From a virus, in the IMG/VR virus record IMGVR_UViG_3300050821_005090, positions 1 to 46,891 of that record: 46,891 nucleotides of DNA, one strand, 5' to 3'. The notes below the pieces were generated by a model. The model made no database searches, was not told the origin of the DNA, and was given only the letters and a program-made list of their open reading frames with translations. Shown here piece by piece: positions 20,910 to 29,408 of this stretch (the first letter of the stretch is position 1; the number at the start of each line of letters is the position of its first letter). Position numbers and translations under genes: made by a program.

Positions 20910-22511
20910 ATGCCTAAGATTTCACAACTCCCCGCCGGTACTGCTCCTACCGGCATAGAAATTCTCCCCGCAGTCCAAGGGGGCGTGACTTCCTCTTTTA
21001 GCTTCAATCAGCTCGCGGCATTGAGCGCCACTCTGGGCACCTACACCCCTCCAGGCGCGGGGGCGGTTCCCACCACGATTGCGGCGAAACTTGCGCCCTA
21101 TCGAAGCATCTTCGATTTCATGACGGCCGCGCAGATTGCGGATGTTCAGGCGCGCACGTCCTTGGTGCCGATTGAAGCGGCGGTATCTTCGGCTACAGCG
21201 GCCTTTCCGAATGGCGGTACGCTCTACTGCCCCACGGGGCTGTACGACCTCACTACGATCACTTCGATTCTGACGTCCAACTTCACCTTGCTTGGGGATG
21301 GTCAGGGGGCGACGGTGTTTCGTGCGAAAGCGGCGGCAAATAGTTCCGGCGTTATTCAGAGCTTGGTGGCGAATGTGACGTTGGAGCGCATCACGTTCGA
21401 TGGCAATCGTGCGAATGGGGGGCTGAATCCGACGCCGAGTTTTGAGTCTTGCGTGCGCTTGAGCGGATCGAACAACAAGATCATCAACTGCGAAGTTCGC
21501 TTTGGGACCGGGTACGGCATGTATACGGGCGCGGCAGCGGGCACGCCCACACAGTTGGTGGTGGACGGTTGCTGGATTCACGATAATGGCGGGGTCATCA
21601 GCTCCACCGGTTACGGCATCGGCATCGAAGGCACCGCGCCTGCGCCCACGACCGATATCACGATTGTCAATAATCGTTTTGAGAACAACTACAACACCGT
21701 CACCGGCCCCGGAACTTCGGCTGCGATCAACATAGCAGGCACGCGGATCGTCGTAGCGAATAACTATTTTTTGAATAACTACAACGTCAACGGCGGGCAG
21801 TGTGTTCTGTACTCCGACCAAGTGTTGGGCGCTACCGATGGGCTGATGGTGGTGTGTAACAACGTCATCGAGCAGACGGGAAATTTCGGCGGGGACCTCA
21901 CCTGCGGCTTTGAGATTGAAGCCAATAAGGTGGTGTGCTGCAACAACGTGGTCAAAGAAGCGTTGGGGGTCGATGCGATTCGCTTCGAGGTATCGGCCGG
22001 GGACTCGGTGATTTCCAACAATGTCCTCGTGGCAGGGCTTAACACGGGCAATTCCGGTATCAATCTGATCAAGACGATTGGCGTCGGAGTTGGGCGCACA
22101 CGCATCAACGACAACCACATACTGTCCGGCAACATCGGCATTAACGTTCAGGCGAACCCTGGTAATGTGATTGTGATCGATAATTATATCGATTCTTCGA
22201 TTACTAAGCCCATCGTTGGAAATACCAACATCGCCATCATCCGCAACAACCAATGCGGCGCTATTGCGGGGGTTACGGGGACTACGACGACAGCGGGTGC
22301 TTCCCCGTTCACCTTCCCGGTGCTCAATTATGATGCGACGTATCAGTTGGGAAATCCGCAAGGAATTACCTCTTGGGGGCTTGATTCAGCATCAGGACCG
22401 TTCTTGGCGCCGATTGGGGTCAACACACAAATCTTTTGCAAGGCGGGGCATAGCGTCACCCTCTGGTGGCTGACGACCGCCTCCGTGATCAACATCCAGC
22501 CGCAGCAGTGA
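20910..22511 (+). CDS. Tailspike, right-handed beta-helix
   Basis: The 533-residue protein begins MPKISQLPAGTAPTG, a usual phage tail-fibre start. After a linker it shows the pectate-lyase-like beta-helix: YRSIFDFMTAAQIADVQ, TLYCPTGLYDLTTI, then many NxxxxN turns such as IVNNRFENNYN, ANNYFLNNYN and INDNHILSGN. The C-terminal 60 residues form another beta domain. It likely binds and cleaves a surface polysaccharide of the host. Catalytic residues cannot be assigned by eye. Confidence 0.82.
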   Translation: MPKISQLPAGTAPTGIEILPAVQGGVTSSFSFNQLAALSATLGTYTPPGAGAVPTTIAAKLAPYRSIFDFMTAAQIADVQARTSLVPIEAAVSSATAAFPNGGTLYCPTGLYDLTTITSILTSNFTLLGDGQGATVFRAKAAANSSGVIQSLVANVTLERITFDGNRANGGLNPTPSFESCVRLSGSNNKIINCEVRFGTGYGMYTGAAAGTPTQLVVDGCWIHDNGGVISSTGYGIGIEGTAPAPTTDITIVNNRFENNYNTVTGPGTSAAINIAGTRIVVANNYFLNNYNVNGGQCVLYSDQVLGATDGLMVVCNNVIEQTGNFGGDLTCGFEIEANKVVCCNNVVKEALGVDAIRFEVSAGDSVISNNVLVAGLNTGNSGINLIKTIGVGVGRTRINDNHILSGNIGINVQANPGNVIVIDNYIDSSITKPIVGNTNIAIIRNNQCGAIAGVTGTTTTAGASPFTFPVLNYDATYQLGNPQGITSWGLDSASGPFLAPIGVNTQIFCKAGHSVTLWWLTTASVINIQPQQ

Positions 22512-22517
22512 GGATTT

Positions 22518-23684
22518 ATGGCAGACGTTCCCGCGCCGATGTCGGACAGCGGATACTCCTGGACTGGAAACGCTAACGGCGTCACGGGTGGTCAAATTAA
22601 TTTTGTCGGGTCCGCCGCGCTTTTGACTGGCAGCGGGGCAATCGGGTGGGTGATTACGCAGCGCGCGAGTGATGGCAGCTATCCAGTAATCACGTACTCG
22701 ACTGATGGCGGTGTGACGCTGCATAGCTTTCAAGTCGGTAGTGAAGGTACTCCACAAGAAACGATTAATGAAAGCGGCAGTATAAACGTGTCGCTTGCGG
22801 GAGCTGTTGGTTTTTTAGTTAACGTGACTTCCAACGGGGGTGTGGCAACTCCGGGCGCTGTGCAGTGGGCACTTCGCGTCACGATTACACGCAACATCAA
22901 CGAAGGGCTCGCGTGGGACAGCCCTAATCCGTTTGACCCGCTCAACTACAACGCCTCGTGTGTCGATAACGTGGTTCCGACCGATACGATGGCGGATCTT
23001 CAGTATCGCATTTTGGTGCGGCTGGGCTTCTCTAATCAGGCGTCCAACCCGCCTCCGGGGATGCCGGCGCTCGTGCAAGATTTTCTATCGAGCGGGCAGA
23101 AGTACTTGTACCGCCGTTATCTTCAGTTGCACACGAAACGGTTGTTCCGCTGGAAGGTTATTCCAGGGCAACGGTTCTACTCGCTTAAAGACAATGATGA
23201 AGACGTGCTGTGCAACTTCACGATGGACCCGTTAAAAAGCATCGAATGGGCCGGCATTCAAGATACGCGCAATGTCTGGTATCCGTTGATTCAAGGCATT
23301 CCGCCGCAGCTCTATACGATGATCACGAAGCCGTGGCGCCCCGCACGTTACGATATCCGCCAGGCAATTGAGATTTACCCCGCGCCCGATCAAATCTACT
23401 GGCTGTGGATGAAAGGGCATTTTGGGCTCATGTCATTCGTCAACCCGACCGATACCACGACGCTCGATTGCGAGCTGGTATTTTTGCATGCGTTGGCGAA
23501 TGCCAAAGCGCATTACGGACAGCCCGATGCGAACAACATTGAAGCGCAGGCGAACGCCTATCGTGCCGAGCTGATCGCAGGAACCCATCAAACGGCGCAC
23601 TACGTACCAGGAACAATCGCGGTACCCCCGGCTGTGCGGCCGACGTTGATTCAGTTTGATTCTTCGGGAAGCGGTACTTCGTGA
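22518..23684 (+). CDS. Head-to-tail adaptor with N-terminal extension
   Basis: Residues about 150-388 resemble P22 gp4-like tail accessory proteins: TDTMADLQYRILVRLGF, QDFLSSGQKYLYRRY, then RFYSLKDNDEDVLCNFTMDPL and a C-terminal LHALANAKAHYGQPDA. Residues 1-145 are an extra beta-rich domain with VTYSTDGGV-type sequence. The fusion is unusual compared with a plain adaptor. It should sit between portal and tail. The stop overlaps the next start by GTGA. Confidence 0.75.
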   Translation: MADVPAPMSDSGYSWTGNANGVTGGQINFVGSAALLTGSGAIGWVITQRASDGSYPVITYSTDGGVTLHSFQVGSEGTPQETINESGSINVSLAGAVGFLVNVTSNGGVATPGAVQWALRVTITRNINEGLAWDSPNPFDPLNYNASCVDNVVPTDTMADLQYRILVRLGFSNQASNPPPGMPALVQDFLSSGQKYLYRRYLQLHTKRLFRWKVIPGQRFYSLKDNDEDVLCNFTMDPLKSIEWAGIQDTRNVWYPLIQGIPPQLYTMITKPWRPARYDIRQAIEIYPAPDQIYWLWMKGHFGLMSFVNPTDTTTLDCELVFLHALANAKAHYGQPDANNIEAQANAYRAELIAGTHQTAHYVPGTIAVPPAVRPTLIQFDSSGSGTS

Positions 23685-26461
23685 GGCCGTTTCCTATTAC
23701 CGTCCTTGGCGGCGGCATCAATCGGCTGCGCGTAAAGGGGGGCGCGGCGGCGAATCAGCTTTATGATTTGCAAAATGCTTGGATCACGAATGCGGGGGCG
23801 GTCGGGCCGCGAGAAGGGACGATTCGTACTGCGACGCTTGATAGCTCGACAGTCGGGCTTGCAGCGGCAAACGGGCAATTCAACATCTTCTCCAGCGCTT
23901 TTTCAACCGCTACGCTACCGGCCGGGTATGTGCTAAACGTACTGTCAGATCCTAACAATACCTCGGCTTCCCCGGTCAAGATTTGGTTTGCAAAGCCTTT
24001 CATGGGGTTCCCTTATGTGGTCGCGCAATTCTCAAACGGGGACATTTTTCACTACTGGTTGCAGAACAGCGGCGTATGGACGAGCGGCACGGATTACACC
24101 AGCGCGAGTATTGTACTTCCCCCCGTGGCGAACGGACTGGCATATCAAGGGGTACGTGATTTTCCTTTGCAACCTTTGTGGACGCCTGAGACAATCATCA
24201 CGTCGGGGTCTTATGTTGAACCCAATACGTCTACAGGGTTTACGTACCAGGCGATAGCGACGACAGGCACTCCGGTGCATACCGGAGCAACTGAGCCAGT
24301 ATGGCCAACGCTGGCGGGGGGTATCGTTCAAGAGTTTGGCGATTTTGATCTTTCCGCAAGCGATGCAGGAACGACACAAGCCTCTTTAAATCAAATTTCT
24401 ACCGCATCGCCTCTTGGGGCCAATATTACGGATCGGTACGGTGACTCCAACACGATATCAAATGCGGGTATTTTTGCGACATCTTCGACGCTTTCAACCT
24501 TCACATTGGCATCCACCAAGGTAACGACGTGGAAAGCGGGTACGACCTATGCATCAGGGGCGGTCGTTATCCCGACTTCGACTCAAGGGGCGTTTACTAA
24601 TGCAATCCCCAACGGGGATTTTGAAGGCGGCAGCGGTGCGGGCGGCTGGACGTTTACCGATCCTGGGGGTGTGACGCAATGGGGGTACTCCAGCACACTT
24701 CCGTATCAAGGATTGGAATGCATTTCGTTTCCTAACGGCGCGCAGCCCGGAGCTGGGGGCGCCTTTGCGACCATGACGAGCTACAGCTTGGTGACTCCAG
24801 GGCAAAGCGTGACTGCTTCTGCATATCTTGACCCTAATAATGCAGGGGCGAACCTGACGCTTTGGTTGCAACTTAATTGGTATGACGTGACCGATACGAT
24901 TATTAGTTCTTCCGGCTGGCGGCAAAATGTACAAGAAGGCGGGGGGTATCGACAAACATCGGTAACGGGAGCAGCGCCGCATAATGCGGCGCATGTACGT
25001 GTGTCGATTGGCGCCGGCAGCGGTACGACCAGTCGTAATGCGGGGTTTGCGGATTTGGTAACGTGGAACTTGGAAACGCCAGCACCTATTACCAATTTCC
25101 TATTTGAAGCAGTGCAGCCAACCTCCGCTCCTTCAGCAGCGACGGAGCCCACATGGCCTACAGTATTGGGGAATGAGGTTATCGATGGCGGGGTGACGTG
25201 GAAGGCGATTGGTACTTCGATCATTACGTGGCAAGCGATTCCGCTCATGCAATCGGGAACAACAGCACCAATATTCCCTACCGTTATTGGCAATGCGGTT
25301 CACGATCCGAGTAGCTATACCAATTTGAATGGGTACGTCACGACATTCAGCGGTATGTCTTGGGCAGCGGTGGATCGGCACATCTCGGATGTCAAAGATC
25401 CTAATACGGTAGCGGTGGCTATCGGCGCATCCCATGTGTTTGCAGGGGATAACGATATCGTTGACTACTCGGCCGCGGTAGATCCCACGGACTGGACTAG
25501 CAGTAACAATGCGGGGTACTTACCGACAGGGCTCAACAATTACGGGGATAACCCCGTTAAGGCGCTTGCGCTTTATCGAGGCAACCTAATTGTGTTTAAT
25601 GCTGGCGGCTATCAGATGTGGCAGATCGATCCTGATCCGCAAAACATGGCTTTCCTCGATGCGCAGCCTGTGGGGTCTATCTGGCCGCGTGCGGCGCAGT
25701 CGGTGGCAAACGATCTATTGTTCTTGACTGAAATTGGGGTACGCAATCTAGGTACCATCGGAGCAACCGCCAACATGGCGATCGGCAATACCGGGCATCC
25801 GATTGATCCTTTGGTGCTTAAGCAGATTCAGGCAGCAACGTACGATCCGTTGTCAATCTACTATCCGGGTCGCGGCCAGTACTGGCTGATTTACGGTCCC
25901 CAAGTATTCGTGTTGACGATTAACGGCAACAGCTTGAAGTCATGGAGCCGGTATATTTTTCCTCAAGTAATCACTGATGCGACTTTGAACGGAGGTTTTA
26001 TTTACTTGCGTACTGCTAGCAATGTGGTGTGGCAAGTGAATGCGCAAGCGATTGGTATAGATGATGCCAATACGGTTATTTCATCAGCCACACCGACTGC
26101 GTTCAACGGGCTTATGCAATGGCCGTATCTCGATATGGGCGCTCTTGGGCGCAACAAAATGATGGTGGGCGTTGATTTGGTGGGTGAGGGTAGCTGCTCG
26201 ATTCAAGTAGCGTTCAACCAGGCGGATAAATCGACATTTAATGACAACCCGGGGTTTGCAACCTCAACGGGGGTGACCGCACCGTATTTCGTGGCGATTG
26301 ATGACACGGTGCCCGGACAGCCGCTACCGATTCCAATCAATGCGCCGAGCTATTCGGTTATTTTGACCTTCCCCGGAAATGTCACGACTGCCAATGCGTG
26401 GAGCTGGCAAGCGGCCAACCTTTACGTAACGGACGCTGCCAGTGCAGGAGCAATGGGGTGA
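23681..26461 (+). CDS. Tail stabilisation protein with carbohydrate-binding modules, 926 aa
   Basis: The N-terminus (VLGGGINRLRVKG..ANQLYDLQNAWITNAGAV) and C-terminal third (DRHISDVKDPN, AGDNDIVDYSAAVDPTDWT, DVLVLTING-like strands) resemble P22 gp10-type tail proteins. Inserted are three modules with EPVWPT (205-210), EPTWPT and PIFPT motifs and a jelly-roll-like domain from NGDFEGG (311) to about 460. These resemble small carbohydrate-binding modules. The tail may therefore both stabilise packaged DNA and bind host glycans. Confidence 0.78.
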   Translation: MRPFPITVLGGGINRLRVKGGAAANQLYDLQNAWITNAGAVGPREGTIRTATLDSSTVGLAAANGQFNIFSSAFSTATLPAGYVLNVLSDPNNTSASPVKIWFAKPFMGFPYVVAQFSNGDIFHYWLQNSGVWTSGTDYTSASIVLPPVANGLAYQGVRDFPLQPLWTPETIITSGSYVEPNTSTGFTYQAIATTGTPVHTGATEPVWPTLAGGIVQEFGDFDLSASDAGTTQASLNQISTASPLGANITDRYGDSNTISNAGIFATSSTLSTFTLASTKVTTWKAGTTYASGAVVIPTSTQGAFTNAIPNGDFEGGSGAGGWTFTDPGGVTQWGYSSTLPYQGLECISFPNGAQPGAGGAFATMTSYSLVTPGQSVTASAYLDPNNAGANLTLWLQLNWYDVTDTIISSSGWRQNVQEGGGYRQTSVTGAAPHNAAHVRVSIGAGSGTTSRNAGFADLVTWNLETPAPITNFLFEAVQPTSAPSAATEPTWPTVLGNEVIDGGVTWKAIGTSIITWQAIPLMQSGTTAPIFPTVIGNAVHDPSSYTNLNGYVTTFSGMSWAAVDRHISDVKDPNTVAVAIGASHVFAGDNDIVDYSAAVDPTDWTSSNNAGYLPTGLNNYGDNPVKALALYRGNLIVFNAGGYQMWQIDPDPQNMAFLDAQPVGSIWPRAAQSVANDLLFLTEIGVRNLGTIGATANMAIGNTGHPIDPLVLKQIQAATYDPLSIYYPGRGQYWLIYGPQVFVLTINGNSLKSWSRYIFPQVITDATLNGGFIYLRTASNVVWQVNAQAIGIDDANTVISSATPTAFNGLMQWPYLDMGALGRNKMMVGVDLVGEGSCSIQVAFNQADKSTFNDNPGFATSTGVTAPYFVAIDDTVPGQPLPIPINAPSYSVILTFPGNVTTANAWSWQAANLYVTDAASAGAMG

Positions 26462-26937
26462 TCGTGGTATACACCGATCCGCTGTTGCTTGATTTCATCA
26501 AGGTGTGCTTGAACATGCCGCAAGATGAACGCGAGCAGTTGGAAGCCTTTACCGGGGAGGCGTACAACATCGACAGTGCAGCGGTCGGTAATTTTGTCGT
26601 GCCAGGGCCGAAATGGGTCATTAAAGTGGATGGCGAACCGATTTGTATTGGCGGATTCGTGCCGCAGCGTCCGGGAGTGTATCGCGACTTTATGCTGACG
26701 ACGCCGCAAGCGTGGGAGCATTGGTTTGCTGTGACGCGTACTGCGCGCCGCGTCATGGACGGGATGCTAGCCAATGGCGCGCACCGTTTAGAGTGCGTAG
26801 CTCCTGCGGCCCGGTTGGCTAACCGGCCGAAGATTGAGGAATGGTACAAAGTTTTGGGGTACACTCGGGAAGCCCCGCTCTGGAGATATTGTGCTAACGG
26901 CGCCGATGCCGTGATCTTTTCGCGGGTGAAACATTGA
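26458..26937 (+). CDS. GNAT-fold acetyltransferase-like protein, 159 aa
   Basis: I start at GTG 26458 because it overlaps the preceding stop and has AGGAG 8 bases upstream. VIKVDGEPICIGGF, then RPGVYRDFMLTTPQAWEHW and ARRVMDG...HRLECVAP..NRPKIEEWYKVLGY follow the GNAT fold. Podophages often encode such a protein beside internal virion genes (T7 gp13-like position). Whether it acetylates anything is unknown. Confidence 0.72.
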   Translation: MIVVYTDPLLLDFIKVCLNMPQDEREQLEAFTGEAYNIDSAAVGNFVVPGPKWVIKVDGEPICIGGFVPQRPGVYRDFMLTTPQAWEHWFAVTRTARRVMDGMLANGAHRLECVAPAARLANRPKIEEWYKVLGYTREAPLWRYCANGADAVIFSRVKH

Positions 26938-27410
26938 ATACTGAAATTTGGAAACCAATACCGGAGTACGAAGGCTACTATGAAGTTAGCAGTTTGGGGC
27001 GTGTACGTAGTTTACGCACAAAGAAACTGCTTAAATTAAATGGCGTTCGTTATGTGCACGTAGCGCTTCAAGTAGATGGAGTGCGTGAAGATCGCAGCGT
27101 CCATAAGTTGGTGCTATCTGCTTTTGCCGGTCCGTGCCCCGCAGGTATGTTGGCTCTTCATTGGGATGACGTTAAAAAGAATAATGTTCTCTCTAATTTA
27201 TACTACGGAACGGCCGAGGATAACTGCGCTGATGCAGCACGAAACGGCGCTCGTAGACGCGGTCCTGTTATGGTTTCTGGCGATGTGTCTCGTATATTAG
27301 ATTTGAATCGTGCTGGTTTTGGGGTTATGGCAATTTCCAGATGGCTCGGCTTAAATCGCGGGCTTGTACCGCGAGTATTAAAAGGGGAATTTTACGGGCA
27401 CCGGGAATAG
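26934..27410 (+). CDS. Homing-type HNH endonuclease (NUMOD4 plus HNH)
   Basis: It starts with IWKPIPEYEGYYEVSSLGRVRSL, a clear NUMOD4 motif. An HNH core follows (VHKLVLSAFAG, ALHWDDVKKNNVLSNLYYGT, EDN), then a C-terminal helix-turn-helix (GFGVMAISRWLGLNRGLV). A TTG start overlaps the previous stop. It is AT-richer than the neighbouring structural genes. It lies between two virion genes and its 3' end overlaps the open frame of the next, so it is probably a mobile insertion. Confidence 0.85.
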   Translation: MNTEIWKPIPEYEGYYEVSSLGRVRSLRTKKLLKLNGVRYVHVALQVDGVREDRSVHKLVLSAFAGPCPAGMLALHWDDVKKNNVLSNLYYGTAEDNCADAARNGARRRGPVMVSGDVSRILDLNRAGFGVMAISRWLGLNRGLVPRVLKGEFYGHRE

Positions 27411-27468
27411 CGCTGCGAATGCCGCCAATGCTGCCAACGCACAGCAACAGCAAGCGATTCAAAATTCA
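27411..27468 (+). other. Open frame lacking a start, upstream part of 27469 gene
   Basis: The frame of the next gene is open back to about 27377, and the 27417-27468 part encodes SAANAANAANAQQQQAIQNS-like sequence typical of internal virion protein N-termini. No ATG, GTG or TTG in that frame is present before 27469. It probably is coding sequence that lost its start when the HNH gene entered. Confidence 0.45.
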
Positions 27469-27975
27469 GTGGGTCAGATTACCTCTGCCTACTCGAATCC
27501 GAATCGAGCGAATCAGTACGCGCAGTACAACCAGAATTTGTCCAACTACTATACGGGGCAAGTCAACAATCAAGAAGCAATCAACGCGCGCAATTTGAAA
27601 TTTGCGATGGCGCGCAGTGGATTGACGGGGGGCTCGGCGGCAGTTGATTCCAATACGCAGCTCCAAAAGGACTACACCCAAGGATTGCTTAATGCGAGTC
27701 AGGCAGCGACGGCGGGTACCTCGGCGCTGGAGCAATCAGACGTCAACGCCAAGAATCAGTTGATCGGTTTGGCGCAGCAGGGCAATTTTACTGGCGCGAT
27801 CCCAACGCAAATTGCGCAAGCGCAGAACGCTTCGCTGGGGGCAGCAGCTAATTACGGGCAGGCCAACAACTTGGGCAACGTATTCGCGGGTACGGCAGGG
27901 ATCTACCAGAACGAACAGACAGCAGCGGCGAATCGCAAGGCGCAAACATCCCCGTTCGGGAGCCTCTATGGGTAG
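27469..27975 (+). CDS. Internal virion protein, Asn/Gln/Ala-rich, 168 aa
   Basis: The protein is rich in Asn, Gln and Ala with long helices (QYAQYNQNLSNYYTG, QAATAGTSALEQSDVNAKN). This composition is typical of small ejected podovirus proteins. The first available start is GTG 27469, without a ribosome site, although coding-like sequence continues upstream. The gene ends overlapping the next start by 8 bases. Confidence 0.62.
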   Translation: MGQITSAYSNPNRANQYAQYNQNLSNYYTGQVNNQEAINARNLKFAMARSGLTGGSAAVDSNTQLQKDYTQGLLNASQAATAGTSALEQSDVNAKNQLIGLAQQGNFTGAIPTQIAQAQNASLGAAANYGQANNLGNVFAGTAGIYQNEQTAAANRKAQTSPFGSLYG

Positions 27976-28423
27976 TAATAGTTTTTTCTCAAAAGCAATG
28001 GCGCTTAACCCTTTTGCACAAGAGTTGGATCTTCCTGGTGCACACAAATATGCGCAAGGCGTGGCGCAAGCGGCTGCGGGCGCTACGGATACGAATGGGG
28101 GCGCATATACTGGGGTCGCACCGACACTTGCAGGTGCTAATGCAGGTTACCAGCCTGGCGGCCCTGGTGCGACGGTAGGATTTAAACCGACACAGTACGC
28201 ACCTGGGGCCATGCAAACAGGCCCTCTTGGTGCTGCGTACAAAGCAGCTAACCTGTCAGGAAACGCCATTTCAGTGCCCACCTTCAACGGAGGTAAATTT
28301 GGGTTGACTGCGCCTAATTACTCTACGAATAACAATTTTGTTCAAGGCAATCAGACTCAAAACCCTTGGGTGCTCGCAGCGGGTAATGCCGCGCGGCAAT
28401 CCTCCACTGGAGGGCCGTACTAA
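27968..28423 (+). CDS. Small virion protein MGSNSFFSKA, 151 aa
   Basis: The start ATG at 27968 has GGGAG 5 bases upstream. The N-terminus MGSNSFFSKAMA is repeated as MGSSFFSKAGAP in the next gene. The remainder is Gly/Ala/Asn-rich, like ejected or tail-tip proteins. Function unknown. Confidence 0.65.
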   Translation: MGSNSFFSKAMALNPFAQELDLPGAHKYAQGVAQAAAGATDTNGGAYTGVAPTLAGANAGYQPGGPGATVGFKPTQYAPGAMQTGPLGAAYKAANLSGNAISVPTFNGGKFGLTAPNYSTNNNFVQGNQTQNPWVLAAGNAARQSSTGGPY

Positions 28424-28641
28424 TGGGTAGCAGCTTTTTCTCTAAAGCAGGGGCGCCCAAGGCTATTACCGGAGGTAATCCGGGGCTGGAATCTCGCGCC
28501 ATTGGTGCATCGAGCTATGGCGTGCGAGGCTCCGCGCAAGGCGCACAGAAAAATTTGGGTGCTGCAATGGCGATCAACAAAGCGGGAGCATTCAAGCCGA
28601 TGAAGCGTAGCGCGGCGTATCCGAAGGGGCCAGTCACATGA
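28423..28641 (+). CDS. Small virion protein MGSSFFSKA, 72 aa
   Basis: It shares the first 9-10 residues with the gene before and starts on its stop codon (TAATG). The middle (AIGASSYGVRGSAQGAQKN) is small-residue-rich and the end is basic. Function unknown. Confidence 0.6.
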   Translation: MGSSFFSKAGAPKAITGGNPGLESRAIGASSYGVRGSAQGAQKNLGAAMAINKAGAFKPMKRSAAYPKGPVT

Positions 28642-29390
28642 GCTTGATCCCTCGACTCTGGCATGAAAGGGTAGCATTTGGTACTGAGGAATTTTGGATA
28701 CCTGCTGCTATCTCCGCGATTGGCGCCATTGGGGGCGGCATCAACCAGATGAATGCGACCAAGCGGGCGCAGAATGCGGAAGTTGGTGCGATTGATGACC
28801 AGCAGCAGTATCGCCAAGAAGCGAATGATCAAGTCAAGAATTTGACGCAGCAGATTGCGACCAACAACCCGCAGCAGATTGCGAATCAAGAACAGAGTCA
28901 GTTTGTGAACACGTTGCGTAAAAATCAGGCAGGGAGCGCGGCCGGGGGCTCAACCAGCACCAACCCCACGAACTTTGGTCAGCCCGTTTCGGCGTTGGCG
29001 CCGGCCGCGGGCGCTAGCTCGCGCTATAAATCGGACGCTGCCAGCTCACAAAAGCAGACACAGCAATACGGTAACGATTATGCGGGCGAGATGAGCGCCA
29101 TCGATGCCGCGGTACGCCAGCGGCAGAATGAAGGCTTGGCGTTGAATACACTCGGCACCAATTTGAACGTACTGGGAGCGGAATCGTACACCAAGAACTT
29201 TGCCGATCAGTTGCGAGCGCAAGCGGCAAGCCAAACTAATCCGTACGCTTCGCTATTTGCTAGCATGCTCCAGAAAGGGGCTGGGGCTTATGCCAAGAAT
29301 CCGGGTAGTTCAAGTGATCCTCCAACGCTCTATTCGCAGTACAGCCCTGGCGGCAGCGGCGGCAACGTGATTTCAGGAGCGCCAACGTGA
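28638..29390 (+). CDS. Internal virion protein, 250 aa
   Basis: An ATGA overlap couples it to the preceding gene. A hydrophobic IPAAISAIGAIGGGI segment at about 21-35 is followed by a long Gln/Asn-rich helical region (DDQQQYRQEANDQVKN) and Ser/Gly/Ala-rich sequence. This is typical of the smaller ejected proteins of podoviruses. Confidence 0.68.
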   Translation: MSLIPRLWHERVAFGTEEFWIPAAISAIGAIGGGINQMNATKRAQNAEVGAIDDQQQYRQEANDQVKNLTQQIATNNPQQIANQEQSQFVNTLRKNQAGSAAGGSTSTNPTNFGQPVSALAPAAGASSRYKSDAASSQKQTQQYGNDYAGEMSAIDAAVRQRQNEGLALNTLGTNLNVLGAESYTKNFADQLRAQAASQTNPYASLFASMLQKGAGAYAKNPGSSSDPPTLYSQYSPGGSGGNVISGAPT

Positions 29391-29408
29391 TTTCAGGAGG
29401 ATAGCATT

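Noticed and set aside
20922-22361. Minus 479-codon frame opposite the tailspike
   Set aside because: It is an antisense shadow of the beta-helix gene, His/Arg/Asp-rich with no domain.
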